64,000 nucleotides of DNA, taken from assembly GCF_000473145.1 (NCBI RefSeq), contig NZ_KI421500.1, positions 2,195,725 through 2,259,724 on the forward strand. Direction: 5' to 3'. The stretch is from Leisingera daeponensis DSM 23529. Its GTDB lineage: Bacteria; Pseudomonadota; Alphaproteobacteria; Rhodobacterales; Rhodobacteraceae. The notes under the pieces are model-generated. The model saw only the letters and a program-made list of their open reading frames with translations, searched no databases and was not told where the DNA came from. The translations under genes were made by a program, and so were the position numbers. Positions 8,709 to 16,809 of this stretch are shown in pieces (within the stretch, counting starts at the first letter, position 1; the number at the start of each line of letters is the position of its first letter).

Positions 8709-10154
8709 TTACTCCGGATCGGTGCTGTAGATCAGCCGCTCGTCGCAGGGGGCGATGCGCAGGATGTTGGTGGTGCCCGGCACGTTGAACGGCACGCCTG
8801 CGGTGACCACGATCTGGTCGCTGTCGCCGGCATAGCCGCCCGCGCGCGCCGCCCGCGCTGCATTCACGACCGCACCCTTGAAGCGGTCCAGTTCCGGCGT
8901 CATCACGCAATGGCAGCCCCAACTGAGGCACAGCCGCCGTGCGGTGGCGCTGACCGGGGTCATCGCGATGATCGGCACGCCGGGACGCTCGCGCGCGGTC
9001 AGCAGCGCGGTGGTGCCCGATTGGGTGAAACAGCAGATCGCCTTGATCTCGGTCTTCTCCGCAATCTCCCGCGCCGCGGCGACGATGCCATCGGCCACCG
9101 TGGTGCCCTTGGCAGAGCGCGAGGCGGCGATGATCTGGGTATAGGTCGGGTCGGCCTCCACCTCGATCGCCACCTTGTCCATGGTCTGCACCGCCTGCAC
9201 CGGATACTGGCCGGCCGCGCTCTCGGCGCTCAGCATCACCGCATCGGCGCCCTCATAGATGGCGGTCGCCACGTCAGAGACTTCGGCCCGGGTCGGCATC
9301 GGGCTTTCGATCATGCTTTCAAGCATCTGGGTTGCCACGATCACCGGCTTGGCGGCAGCCCGGCACTTGCGCACCAGACGCTTCTGGATCGGCGGCACCG
9401 CTGCGACCGGCAGTTCCACGCCCAGATCGCCGCGCGCGACCATGATCCCGTCGGAGGCATCCAGGATGGCCTCGAAATCCTCCACCGCCTGCGGCTTTTC
9501 GATCTTCGACAGCACCGCAGCGCGGCCATCAGCCAGCGTGCGCGCCTCATAGACGTCCTTGGCCCGCTGCACGAAAGACAGCGCCAGCCAGTCGACGCCC
9601 AGATTGCAGACAAATTCCAGGTCCGCCCGGTCCTTCTCCGACAGGGCGGCCAGCGGCAGCACCACGTCCGGCACGTTCACCCCCTTGCGGTTGGAAATCG
9701 TGCCGCCGGTCTCCACCGTGCAGTCGGCAAAATCCGGGCCGCAGGCGTCCACCACCAGGCGGATCTTGCCGTCATTGACCAAGAGATGCGCGCCCGGCTC
9801 CAGCGCCTGAAAGATCTCGGGATGCGGCAGGCACACGCGGGCCGCATCGCCCTCCGCCTCATCCAGGTCGAGGCGGAACTTGGCTCCCTCCTCCAGCTCC
9901 TCGGCCCCGTTGGCAAACACCCCCACCCGCAGTTTCGGCCCCTGCAGGTCCGCCAGAATGGCAATCGGGCTGTCCAGGTCCCTTTCCACCTGCCGGATGA
10001 TCTTGTGCTTTTCGGCAATCTCCGGGTGGCTGCCGTGCGACATGTTCAGCCGGAACACATCAGCGCCGGCCTCATGCAGGGCGCGGATCGTCTCATAGGT
10101 TTCCGAAGCCGGCCCCAGGGTGGCGACAATCTTGACATTGCGCGAGCGTTTCAT
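8709..10154 (-). CDS. pyk: Pyruvate kinase
   Basis: 481-residue pyruvate kinase, which makes pyruvate and ATP from phosphoenolpyruvate and ADP. Visible marks are the N-terminal KIVATLGPASETYETIRALHEAGADVFRLNMSHG (first 20 are diagnostic), the active-site signature ILSKIEKPQAVEDF, the catalytic MVARGDLGVEL loop, and GADAVMLSAESA. The C-terminal domain (AICCFTQSGTTALLTARERP) completes the fold. Length is normal. A GGAGGAG site precedes the ATG at 10154. It is transcribed alone, divergent from the N-formylglutamate amidohydrolase gene across 120 bp. Confidence 0.97.
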   Translation of the reverse strand: MKRSRNVKIVATLGPASETYETIRALHEAGADVFRLNMSHGSHPEIAEKHKIIRQVERDLDSPIAILADLQGPKLRVGVFANGAEELEEGAKFRLDLDEAEGDAARVCLPHPEIFQALEPGAHLLVNDGKIRLVVDACGPDFADCTVETGGTISNRKGVNVPDVVLPLAALSEKDRADLEFVCNLGVDWLALSFVQRAKDVYEARTLADGRAAVLSKIEKPQAVEDFEAILDASDGIMVARGDLGVELPVAAVPPIQKRLVRKCRAAAKPVIVATQMLESMIESPMPTRAEVSDVATAIYEGADAVMLSAESAAGQYPVQAVQTMDKVAIEVEADPTYTQIIAASRSAKGTTVADGIVAAAREIAEKTEIKAICCFTQSGTTALLTARERPGVPIIAMTPVSATARRLCLSWGCHCVMTPELDRFKGAVVNAARAARAGGYAGDSDQIVVTAGVPFNVPGTTNILRIAPCDERLIYSTDPE

Positions 10155-10274
10155 CGGGGTCTACTCCTCCGGACCTGAAAATATGTTATCGCAAACAGCG
10201 TTGGGCTGCTTATCCCCTAATTCCCATTTTCCCGCAACTCCCCTAAATAGCCGTCACCAAAAGATGACAGGTCC

Positions 10275-11012
10275 ATGACATATACACCCTTTTTCGTGCA
10301 CGGCGCCGACCGCCCCGCCCGCTGGCTGATCACCTGCGACCATGCGACCAATGTTGTGCCGCCCTTTGCCGGCGGCGGCGACCTGGGCCTCCCGCGCGCG
10401 GATATGGAGCGCCACATCGCCTATGACGTCGGCGCCTACGAGGTGTCGAAACTTCTGGGCGAGATGCTGGACGCTCCGGTGGTGGCCTCGAACTTCTCCC
10501 GCCTGGTGATCGACCCCAACCGCGGCGAGGATGATCCGACCCTGCTGATGAAGCTCTACGACGGCACCATCATCCCCGCCAACCGCCACGCGGGCGCGGC
10601 AGAGCTGAAGGAGCGGCTGGAAACCTGCTACCGCCCCTACCACCGCGCCTTGGCGCGGCTGGCGGAACGGCCGCGCACGGTGATCGTCTCGGTCCACAGC
10701 TTCACCCGCCAGCTGCGCGGCCGCCCGCCCCGGCCCTGGGAGATCGGCATCCTGTTCCCCGAGGGAGAGCGGTTCTCGCCCTTCGTGATTGAGGAACTGA
10801 ACCGCGAGGACGGACTGTGTGTCGGCGTCAATGAGCCCTACACCGGCCACCTGCCCGGCGACGCGATTGAGACCCACGCCACCAAACCCGGCCGCCCCAA
10901 CACGCTGGTCGAGCTGCGCAATGACCTGATTGCCGAACACAAGGGCCAGCACGCCTGGGCCGAGCGCCTGGCCCGCATCCTGCCCCGGGCGCTGGACGCC
11001 TCCGGTCTCTGA
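10275..11012 (+). CDS. N-formylglutamate amidohydrolase family protein
   Basis: 245-residue member of the N-formylglutamate deformylase (FGase) family, which includes HutG-type enzymes that release formate from N-formyl-L-glutamate. Family marks are the early WLITCDHATNVVPP (metal-binding Asp/His), SRLVIDPNRGEDDP, and IIPANRHAG. A mid-protein VIVSVHSFTRQLRGRPRPWE-like stretch supplies further ligands, and the closing VELRNDLIAE is conserved. No hut genes lie nearby, so the true substrate may be another N-acyl amino acid. Followed by two small genes on the same strand with gaps of about 90 bp. Confidence 0.85.
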   Translation: MTYTPFFVHGADRPARWLITCDHATNVVPPFAGGGDLGLPRADMERHIAYDVGAYEVSKLLGEMLDAPVVASNFSRLVIDPNRGEDDPTLLMKLYDGTIIPANRHAGAAELKERLETCYRPYHRALARLAERPRTVIVSVHSFTRQLRGRPPRPWEIGILFPEGERFSPFVIEELNREDGLCVGVNEPYTGHLPGDAIETHATKPGRPNTLVELRNDLIAEHKGQHAWAERLARILPRALDASGL

Positions 11013-11105
11013 TGCGGAGACGGAAACCGGCCCGGCGTTGCCGAACCGGCCCCCCGCCCCCATATCTGTAACGGAAACGCGGTATTTTCCGGGAAGGGAG
11101 CCGTC

Positions 11106-11345
11106 ATGACCCAGGAAGCCCTCTCTGCCTTTTTCGGCTGGCTGACCGTGCTGCACATCGGCCTGCTCACCCTGTCCGCCCTCCTCCTCATGCTGATGCA
11201 CGACTGGGCCGCCGGGCTGCACGCCCGCCTGTTCGGGCTGGCGCCCGCGGACGTCAGCCTCACTTTCTACCGCTGGCTTGGCACCTATAAGATCTTGATC
11301 TTCGCCACCGCGCTGGGGCCGTGGCTGGCGCTGCAGCTGATCTGA
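11106..11345 (+). CDS. DUF6868-type small membrane protein
   Basis: 79 residues with two transmembrane helices (about 8-33 and 55-78), pattern FFGWLTVLHIGLLTLSALLL, then YRWLGTYKILIFATALGPWLAL. This fits the DUF6868 family of small inner-membrane proteins, function unknown. A strong GGGAAGGGAG site precedes the ATG. No partner is evident. Confidence 0.7.
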   Translation: MTQEALSAFFGWLTVLHIGLLTLSALLLMLMHDWAAGLHARLFGLAPADVSLTFYRWLGTYKILIFATALGPWLALQLI

Positions 11346-11425
11346 CCGCAGCCCGCCATTGCCCGCCCCCGCCGCGGCTGCTAGGCCTGTGCGCAAACGC
11401 GCCGATGACCCGAGGACTTTCTGTT

Positions 11426-11740
11426 ATGGACAAGCAAACCGAGATCGAAATCCAGGCCGCCGCCTTCCGCCGCCTGCAAAAACACCTGATGGAAGACCGC
11501 ACCGATGTGCAGAACATCGACCTGATGAACATGGCCGGCTTCTGCCGCAACTGCCTGGCGCGCTGGTACCAGGAAGCCGCCAATGAGCGCGGCATCGAGA
11601 TGGACAAGACCGAGGCGCGCGAGATCTACTACGGCATGACCATGGATGAGTGGAAAGCCAGCTACCAGACCGAGGCCAGCGCCGAGAAACAGGCGGCCTT
11701 CGAGGTGGCGTTCAAGGAAAACGTGACCGACAAGCAGTAA
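11426..11740 (+). CDS. DUF1244 family protein
   Basis: 104-residue cytoplasmic protein of the DUF1244 family, common in proteobacteria and of unknown function. Family marks are NIDLMNMAGFCRNCLARWY (two cysteines, CRNC, residues about 39-42) and the EIYYGMTMDEWKASYQ segment. I chose the ATG at 11426, which gives the usual N-terminus MDKQTEIEIQAAAFRRLQKH. A dispersed repeat follows 45 bp after the stop. Confidence 0.85.
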   Translation: MDKQTEIEIQAAAFRRLQKHLMEDRTDVQNIDLMNMAGFCRNCLARWYQEAANERGIEMDKTEAREIYYGMTMDEWKASYQTEASAEKQAAFEVAFKENVTDKQ

Positions 11741-11784
11741 GCGGCGTCAGGGGCGCTGCCCCTCTTGGCCTGACGGCCAATTCA

Positions 11785-11813
11785 CCCCGGAGTATTTGAC
11801 CAAAGGTGAAAAG
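11785..11813. repeat. Dispersed repeat family 1, copy 1 (GGAGTATTT element)
   Basis: CCCCGGAGTATTTGACCAAA followed by GGTGAAAAG, lying between convergent gene ends (DUF1244 and the HxlR regulator). The same CCCCGGAGTATTT...AA(A)G.TGAAA pattern recurs at 20261-20316 (as a complete inverted repeat), at 29687-29714 (reverse orientation) and at 49577-49605, always just past a stop codon. Confidence 0.7.
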
Positions 11814-11832
11814 AGGTGGAACGGCCGCCGCC

Positions 11833-12321
11833 TCAGCGCCTCAGCCGCAACGCTGCGCGCGCAGGATCAATCGGCGCGCCCTCCGCATCCACCAATGCCA
11901 CGCGCAGCGGTGCGCCGGTCTCGCGGTCCACCACCCCGACCGGCGCTGCGCCGCCGGTCACTTGCGCCTCCCCCCATTGCGTCAGCGCCAGGAAGGTCAG
12001 CGCCAATCCGCGCCCGGCCTCAGTCAGCACATAGGCCTGGCGCACCCGGTCGCCCGCCTCCTGATAGGGCTGTCTCTCCAGTATCCCCCCTGCCACCAGA
12101 CTGTTCAGCCGGTCCGTCAGCGTCGATCGCGGCGCCTTCAGGTCTTCGCGCATGTCGTCATAGCGGCAGACGCCATAGAATGCTTCCCGCAGGATCAGCA
12201 GCGTCCAGCGGTCGCCAAGGATTTCGGCGGCCAAGGCCATCGGGCACTGCTCCTTGGGCACCAGGGCGCGGCGGCGGACGGCGGGCGGGGTTTCACGGGA
12301 ATCAGAGGCTGAGTTTGACAT
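11833..12321 (-). CDS. HxlR-family winged-helix transcriptional regulator
   Basis: 162-residue regulator. The conserved CPMALAAEILGDRWTLLILR at residues about 27-46 and the recognition-helix region LKAPRSTLTDRLNSLVAGGIL are typical of HxlR. The C-terminal extension (TGGAAPVGVVDRETGAPLRV) is longer than the minimal fold and could bind a ligand. Divergent from a dienelactone hydrolase gene. A perfect 9-bp inverted repeat lies immediately upstream of its ATG, so it probably represses itself and the hydrolase. Confidence 0.9.
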   Translation of the reverse strand: MSNSASDSRETPPAVRRRALVPKEQCPMALAAEILGDRWTLLILREAFYGVCRYDDMREDLKAPRSTLTDRLNSLVAGGILERQPYQEAGDRVRQAYVLTEAGRGLALTFLALTQWGEAQVTGGAAPVGVVDRETGAPLRVALVDAEGAPIDPARAALRLRR

Positions 12322-12325
12322 GCGG

Positions 12326-12352
12326 ACCCAGATAGGGGATTTCTATCTGGGT
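12326..12352. promoter_or_regulatory. Probable HxlR operator
   Basis: Perfect inverted repeat ACCCAGATA (12326-12334) / TATCTGGGT (12344-12352), separated by 9 bp. It sits 5 bp before the HxlR ATG and 44 bp before the hydrolase ATG, the only dyad of this quality in the 74-bp divergent gap. Confidence 0.75.
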
Positions 12353-12395
12353 TCAAAATTGAGACTTAGATTCGCAGGCAGAAAGGACAGCCCCG

Positions 12396-13220
12396 ATGAC
12401 CCCGCACCCGATGGACCAGGATGACGCGCTCGAGGATTTCGAACCGCGCCGGATCACTCTCAACAATGCGGAAAAAACCGTGCATGTGTGCGGCAAGGGC
12501 CCGGCGGTAATCGTAATGGCGGAAATGCCCGGGATCAGCCCGCATGTGGCCCGCTTTGCCCGCTGGGTGCGCGATGCGGGCTTCACCGTCTATATGCCCT
12601 CGCTGTTCGGGCGCGACGGTGCTGTGGCCACGGCGGAGGACGGCGCAGAGGTGTTCCGCCGTGCATGCGTCAGTGCCGAGTTCCGCGCCTTTGCGGGCGG
12701 CGGCGCCAGCCCCGTCACCCGGTGGCTGCGGGCGCTGGCGCGGTTGGCTCATGGCGAATGCGGCGGCCCCGGCACCGGCGCCATCGGCATGTGCTTTACC
12801 GGCAATTTCGCCCTCTCGATGATGCTGGAACCCTCGATGCTGGCACCAGTCCTGGCGCAGCCCTCGCTGCCGCTGGACGCCCCCGCCGGTCTGGAAAGCC
12901 CGGCCGGGGAACTGGCTGCGGTGCGCGAGCGGCTGGAGCGTGAGGACCTCACCGTGCTCGCCTACCGGTTTCAGGGCGACGCCTTCTGCCAGGCGCAGCG
13001 GTTTGCGGCCTACGCCGGGGCGCTGGGGGACCGGTTCGACGCCCGAACCCTGCCGGACAGCGCTGCCGCCACAGAGGTTCCGCCGTTCTTTGCCAAGCAT
13101 GTCCCCACCCCGCACAGCGTGGTCACCGCGCATCTGGTGGATGAGGCAGGCCACCCGACCCTGCAGGCGCGGGATGATATCCTGGCGTTCTTCAGGCAGC
13201 GGTTGACGCAGGGCGGCTAA
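12396..13220 (+). CDS. Dienelactone hydrolase family protein
   Basis: 274-residue alpha/beta hydrolase of the dienelactone hydrolase family. The nucleophile elbow is GMCFTGNFAL (cysteine nucleophile, as in true DLH rather than serine), and the late VDEAGHPTLQARDDILAFF carries the catalytic histidine. The FTVYMPSLFGRDGAVATAED stretch matches the family's lid region. No chlorocatechol or other aromatic genes are adjacent, so the lactone substrate is unknown. Expression is likely under the divergent HxlR regulator. AAAGGA lies before the ATG at 12396. Confidence 0.85.
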   Translation: MTPHPMDQDDALEDFEPRRITLNNAEKTVHVCGKGPAVIVMAEMPGISPHVARFARWVRDAGFTVYMPSLFGRDGAVATAEDGAEVFRRACVSAEFRAFAGGGASPVTRWLRALARLAHGECGGPGTGAIGMCFTGNFALSMMLEPSMLAPVLAQPSLPLDAPAGLESPAGELAAVRERLEREDLTVLAYRFQGDAFCQAQRFAAYAGALGDRFDARTLPDSAAATEVPPFFAKHVPTPHSVVTAHLVDEAGHPTLQARDDILAFFRQRLTQGG

Positions 13221-13257
13221 CCGCAAAGCCCGGCGGGGCATCCCTGCCCCGTCCCGC

Positions 13258-14094
13258 TTAGCGCTCCAGGCCTTCGAACCAGTCCAGCGCCATGGCGCTC
13301 CAGCCCTTGGGCAGGCCATGGCCGCCTTGGTGCAGGATCAGCTCCAGCCCGCCGGCCTTGCACTCCCAGCGCTTGCGCCAGACGCCGCCTGCGGCCTCAT
13401 GGCCTGCGGCGTTGCTGGGGCAGCTGTTCTGCCGCCGCCACAGCTGCAGCCCCTGCCAGATATCGCCCTGCACGATCCCCGCCTCAGAGTCCGGGATCGC
13501 GCGGCCTTCCAGCGGCACGACGGTGTCGGCAAAACCATGGATATGCAGCAGCTGCACCGGGCCCTTGCACTCCTGCGTCATCGGCAGCCAGAACCCGCCC
13601 GACACCGCGGCATAGGCGGCGGCAAAGCCAGGCGCCAAGCAGGCCACCTCCCAGACCATCGACCCGCCGCGGGAAAACCCGCTCAGCAGCAGGCGGTCCG
13701 GGTCGACGCCCGCATTCGCCGCAGCATCCGCCAGCACCGCGCGCAGAAAGGCCAGGTCATTGCGGGGATAGGTGTTCCAGCCGTCGCGCACGGACCAGTC
13801 CGCGGGCTTGCCCTGCCTCCACGGCAGGCCGCTGGGGGCAATCACCGCATAGCCGCGCCCGGTGAAGGCCTTGACCAGCCCGGTGTTCGCGATGACCTTG
13901 GCGCCGCTGCTGCCGTAGCCGTGCAGAAACATCACGGCGGGTCCGCCCTGCCAGCCCGCCGGCAAGGCAATGCGGTATTCACCGCCCGCGACCTGACAGG
14001 GGATTTCGCCGCCGCACCCCGCCGATTGTGCCGCTGCCGCCGCGGGCGCGGCAATCAGCACCGCTGCCAGCAGTCTCCAAATCCGGCTCAGCAT
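13258..14094 (-). CDS. Secreted PHB-depolymerase/feruloyl esterase-like hydrolase
   Basis: 278-residue alpha/beta hydrolase with a signal peptide (MLSRIWRLLAAVLIAAPAAA, cleavage near residue 23) and several cysteines, so it is periplasmic or secreted. Core motifs are PAVMFLHGYGSSG, the serine elbow LLLSGFSRGGSMVWE, the acid/His region IHGFADTVVPLEGR, and ELILHQGGHGLPKGW. This is the LpqC-like esterase group (poly(3-hydroxybutyrate) depolymerase-like), whose natural substrates are usually undefined. The ATG at 14094 has GGGAGGGG upstream; a longer open frame to 14502 has no signal sequence at its start and is not used. Confidence 0.85.
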   Translation of the reverse strand: MLSRIWRLLAAVLIAAPAAAAAQSAGCGGEIPCQVAGGEYRIALPAGWQGGPAVMFLHGYGSSGAKVIANTGLVKAFTGRGYAVIAPSGLPWRQGKPADWSVRDGWNTYPRNDLAFLRAVLADAAANAGVDPDRLLLSGFSRGGSMVWEVACLAPGFAAAYAAVSGGFWLPMTQECKGPVQLLHIHGFADTVVPLEGRAIPDSEAGIVQGDIWQGLQLWRRQNSCPSNAAGHEAAGGVWRKRWECKAGGLELILHQGGHGLPKGWSAMALDWFEGLER

Positions 14095-14172
14095 CTGCGC
14101 CCCTCCCAGCCTGGTTAACCGCCCCAGACTAGCACATTCCGCCGCCGTGCCTGCCTTCTGCGACGGGCAGCA

Positions 14173-14192
14173 GGAAAATTCCCGCCGGAGGC
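14173..14192. repeat. Dispersed repeat family 3, copy 1
   Basis: GGAAAATTCCCGCCGGAGGC, matching AAATTCTCCCGCCGGAGGC at 16749-16768 and related to AAGAAAATTCCCCCGCC at 39374-39390. It lies between two minus-strand genes next to a terminator. Confidence 0.5.
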
Positions 14193-14219
14193 AAAAAAGG
14201 CCGCCCGAACGGGGCGGCC
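14193..14219 (-). terminator. Intrinsic terminator after the small 67-residue gene
   Basis: Stem GGCCGCCC (14199-14206) / GGGCGGCC (14212-14219), with a 5-nt loop. Read on the minus strand it ends in six T (14198-14193). It lies 73 bp downstream of the stop of the gene at 14292-14495. Confidence 0.85.
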
Positions 14220-14291
14220 TGCGTTTGAAATTCCTTAAACAATAACCGGCGGCCGTTCCGCAGCCGGGCGCGCTCCCCCCCGGATGCGCGC

Positions 14292-14495
14292 CTAGCCGCG
14301 GAACCTGCCAACCAGCCGGGCCGCCAGCGACCCGGCAAACCAGCCCCCGCCAGCAGGAGGCTGCGCATAATCGGGGTGCTCCACCACCTCTGCGGTCAGC
14401 ACCCGGCGGACGGCTGCAAGAATTTCGATGTCGCTGGGCTCCGCAGCCTGCGCCGCCATCATCTGACCCAGTTCCGGCTGATAACACTGTTCCAT
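14292..14495 (-). CDS. Small hypothetical protein (67 residues)
   Basis: Unrecognised. It has an excellent GGAGGTGCC site directly before the ATG and a strong terminator after the stop, which together support a real single-gene unit. The N-terminal half (MEQCYQPELGQMMAAQAAEP, then SDIEILAAVRRVLTAEVVEH) is helical. The C-terminal part is glycine/proline-rich and ends basic (RLVGRFRG). No membrane helix or signal peptide. Confidence 0.6.
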   Translation of the reverse strand: MEQCYQPELGQMMAAQAAEPSDIEILAAVRRVLTAEVVEHPDYAQPPAGGGWFAGSLAARLVGRFRG

Positions 14496-14770
14496 CTGGC
14501 ACCTCCGCGGCTTGTTACTCTGGCAGGCGGCCCGTCCCCCGGCGCCTCTTCAACTGAAATCCAGACTATCCTATTTCGCCGTTGACGCGCCCATTTTGTA
14601 TAAAATTAGTTAAAATCCGGAGTGGAAGCACCGGCTTCCGGCGACAGTGGCGCAGCGCGGCGGCGATTGTTGACGAGACTAAAACAATACCCCTGCCCGG
14701 CAGCCCGGATCGCGCGCTTTTCACGCAATTTTACCGCCCAGCATCGCGCCGCATGATTCCCCGAAACGCG
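14496..14770. other. Intergenic region without a supported gene
   Basis: No convincing reading frame. It contains an AT-rich patch (about 14595-14620, including TTGTATAAAATTAG) that could hold the promoter for the small minus-strand gene or a small RNA. GGAAGC / GCTTCC forms a short dyad near 14630-14645. Nothing else recognisable. Confidence 0.4.
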
Positions 14771-14795
14771 AAAAAGCCGCCCACACCGGGGCGGC
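14771..14795 (-). terminator. Intrinsic terminator of the D-glutamate operon
   Basis: Stem GCCGCCC (14776-14782) / GGGCGGC (14789-14795). On the minus strand it is followed by five T (14775-14771). It lies 26 bp past the stop of the D-amino acid transaminase gene. Confidence 0.85.
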
Positions 14796-14820
14796 TTTCC
14801 AATCCGTGCCGGCAGACGCC

Positions 14821-15681
14821 TCAGACGGCTTTCTTGCGGCTTTCTTCCAGGTAGATCTCGCGCAGGCGCTTCGCGATAGGGCCCGGAGTGCCGTCGCCCA
14901 GCTGCACGCCGTCGATCTCCACCACCGGCATCACAAAGGCGCTGGCGGAGGTGGTGAAGGCCTCATCGGCTTCCTTGGCCTCCTCGATGGTGAACAGGCG
15001 CTCTTCGATCTCCATCTGCGCTTCCGCCGCCAGCCGCAGCACCGCGGCGCGGGTGATGCCGTGCAGGATGTCGTTGCTGAGCGGCCGGGTCACGATCTTG
15101 CCGTTCTTGACGTAATAGGCGTTGTTGGAGGTCCCCTCGGTCACATAGCCGTCCTCGACCAGCCAGGCGTCATCGCAGCCCGCCTTCTTGGCCATCATCT
15201 TGCCCATCGAGGGGTACAGAAGCTGCACCGTCTTGATGTCGCGGCGGCCCCAGCGGATGTCCTCGATCGAAATCACCTTGGCGCCCTTTTGCGCGGCCGG
15301 GCTGTCGGCCAGGCCCGGCTTGTTCTGGGTGAACAGCACCAGCGACGGCGGGGTGTCCGCGGAGGGAAACACAAAATCCCGGTCGCCGTCGGAGCCGCGG
15401 GAGACCTGCAGGTACACCAGGCCCTCTTCGATGCCGTTCAGCTCCACCAGCTTTCGGTGGATCTCCAACAGCTCCTCCTTGGAGCAGGGCGAGGTCATGT
15501 CCAGCTCTTTCAGGGAGCGCTCCAGGCGCACGGCATGACCTTCAAAGTCGATCAGCTTGCCGTCAAGAACCGAGGTCACCTCATAAACCGCATCGGCGAA
15601 CAGAAAGCCGCGGTCAAAGATCGAAACCTTGGCTTCACCTTCGGGCAGGTATTCGCCATTCACATAAACGGTACGGGTCAT
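14821..15681 (-). CDS. D-amino acid transaminase
   Basis: 286-residue fold-type IV PLP aminotransferase. The pyridoxal lysine lies in RRDIKTVQLLYPSMGKMMAK, and the C-terminal EGTSNNAYYVKNG and LHGITRAAVLRLA bind the cofactor phosphate. The FDRGFLFADAVYE N-terminus and VYLQVSRGSDGDRDF place it with D-amino acid transaminases rather than branched-chain enzymes, although the canonical RxH substrate motif is not exact. Such enzymes interconvert D-alanine/2-oxoglutarate with pyruvate/D-glutamate. Start ATG 15681 follows dgcA by 10 bp, so dgcN-dgcA-transaminase read as one operon. Exact amino-acid preference is inferred from context. Confidence 0.85.
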   Translation of the reverse strand: MTRTVYVNGEYLPEGEAKVSIFDRGFLFADAVYEVTSVLDGKLIDFEGHAVRLERSLKELDMTSPCSKEELLEIHRKLVELNGIEEGLVYLQVSRGSDGDRDFVFPSADTPPSLVLFTQNKPGLADSPAAQKGAKVISIEDIRWGRRDIKTVQLLYPSMGKMMAKKAGCDDAWLVEDGYVTEGTSNNAYYVKNGKIVTRPLSNDILHGITRAAVLRLAAEAQMEIEERLFTIEEAKEADEAFTTSASAFVMPVVEIDGVQLGDGTPGPIAKRLREIYLEESRKKAV

Positions 15682-15691
15682 TGTTGTCTCC

Positions 15692-16657
15692 TCAACCCCA
15701 CAGGGCAGCCTTGGGCGGATGCACGCCCTCAGCGTCAAATGTCAAAGGTTCCTCGCGGTCTTCGGCCAGCAAGAGCGGGCCGTCAAGATCCGTTACCGCC
15801 GCACCCTGCGCCACAAGCGTCGCGGGCGCCATCGCCAGCGAGGATCCGACCATGCAGCCGACCATCACCTGATAGCCCTCGGCGAGCGCCGCCTCGCGCA
15901 GCTTCAGCGCCTCGGTGAGACCGCCGGTCTTGTCCAGCTTGATGTTGACCACGTCGTATTTACCCTTGAGGCCGGGCAGACTGTCACGGTCATGGCAGCT
16001 TTCGTCCGCGCAGACCGGCACCGGGCGCGCCATCCCGATCAGGGCCTCATCCTCGCCCGCGGGCAGCGGCTGCTCCACCAGTTCCACGCCGAGGCGCAGC
16101 AGATGCGGCGCCAGCTCAGCGTAAACCTCAGCCGACCAGCCCTCATTGGCGTCAATGATGATCTTCGCCTCCGGCGCACCGGCGCGCACTGCCTCCAGGC
16201 GCGGCATGTCATCGGGAGTGCCGAGCTTTATCTTCAACAGCGGCCGGTGGGCGTTCTCCGCCGCCTGCGCCTGCATCTTCTCAGGGGTATCGAGCGACAG
16301 CGTGTAGGCGGTGATCTCAGGCCCCGGCTCCGGCAAGCCCGCCAGCTCCCAGACCCGCTTCCCGGCCTGTTTCGCCTCCAGATCCCACAGCGCGCAATCG
16401 ACCGCGTTGCGGGCGGCCCCGGCAGGCAGAAGCGATTGCAGCTCCTCGCGGGTGAAATCGGCGGGCAGCCCCTCGATCTCGGCGGCCACGCTCTCCAGCG
16501 TCTCGTTGTAGCGGGCATAGGGCACGCATTCGCCCCAGCCGGTGACGCCGTCCTTCTCTACCCGCACGGTCAGCACCTTGGCCTCGGTGCGCGAGCCGCG
16601 CGAGATGGTGAAGACCTGCGCCAGTTTGAAGACGTCCGGGGTGACGGTGATGTTCAT
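15692..16657 (-). CDS. dgcA: N-acetyl-D-glutamate racemase (enolase superfamily)
   Basis: 321-residue enolase-superfamily enzyme of the dipeptide-epimerase/MLE type. The two catalytic lysines are K144 in LKIKLG and K240 in NIKLDKTGG. Metal ligands are D169 (IIIDANEGW), E195 (VEQPLPAG) and D218 (CADES). In marine bacteria the DgcN/DgcA pair turns D-glutamate into N-acetyl-D-glutamate and then N-acetyl-L-glutamate (established for the family); older annotation calls it L-Ala-D/L-Glu epimerase. It lies directly downstream of dgcN. I chose the ATG at 16657 because the upstream extension is low-complexity. Assignment to DgcA rests mainly on the dgcN neighbour. Confidence 0.88.
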   Translation of the reverse strand: MNITVTPDVFKLAQVFTISRGSRTEAKVLTVRVEKDGVTGWGECVPYARYNETLESVAAEIEGLPADFTREELQSLLPAGAARNAVDCALWDLEAKQAGKRVWELAGLPEPGPEITAYTLSLDTPEKMQAQAAENAHRPLLKIKLGTPDDMPRLEAVRAGAPEAKIIIDANEGWSAEVYAELAPHLLRLGVELVEQPLPAGEDEALIGMARPVPVCADESCHDRDSLPGLKGKYDVVNIKLDKTGGLTEALKLREAALAEGYQVMVGCMVGSSLAMAPATLVAQGAAVTDLDGPLLLAEDREEPLTFDAEGVHPPKAALWG

Positions 16658-16756
16658 GAAACTGCCCTTTCCTGCGGCCCCGCGCGCCGCGGCGGCGGGC
16701 CTTGGCGCGATGCCCGGCAACCGGGGCACCTGCCTTTTCATCTTTCCAAAAATTCT

Positions 16757-16800
16757 CCCGCCGGAGGCATCCCGGATAGCGCCTGAGCACCTCCGGCGGG
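16757..16800 (-). terminator. Attenuator-like hairpin between dgcN and dgcA
   Basis: 11-bp perfect stem CCCGCCGGAGG (16757-16767) / CCTCCGGCGGG (16790-16800), with a 22-nt loop. On the minus strand the stem is followed by AGAATTTTT. It could reduce transcription from dgcN into dgcA. Its outer arm coincides with dispersed repeat family 3. Confidence 0.5.
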
Positions 16801-16809
16801 GCTGTTAGA

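Noticed and set aside
13258..14502. Long 414-residue version of the secreted esterase
   Set aside because: The upstream part includes the small 67-residue gene and a terminator; the signal peptide and ribosome site begin at 14094.
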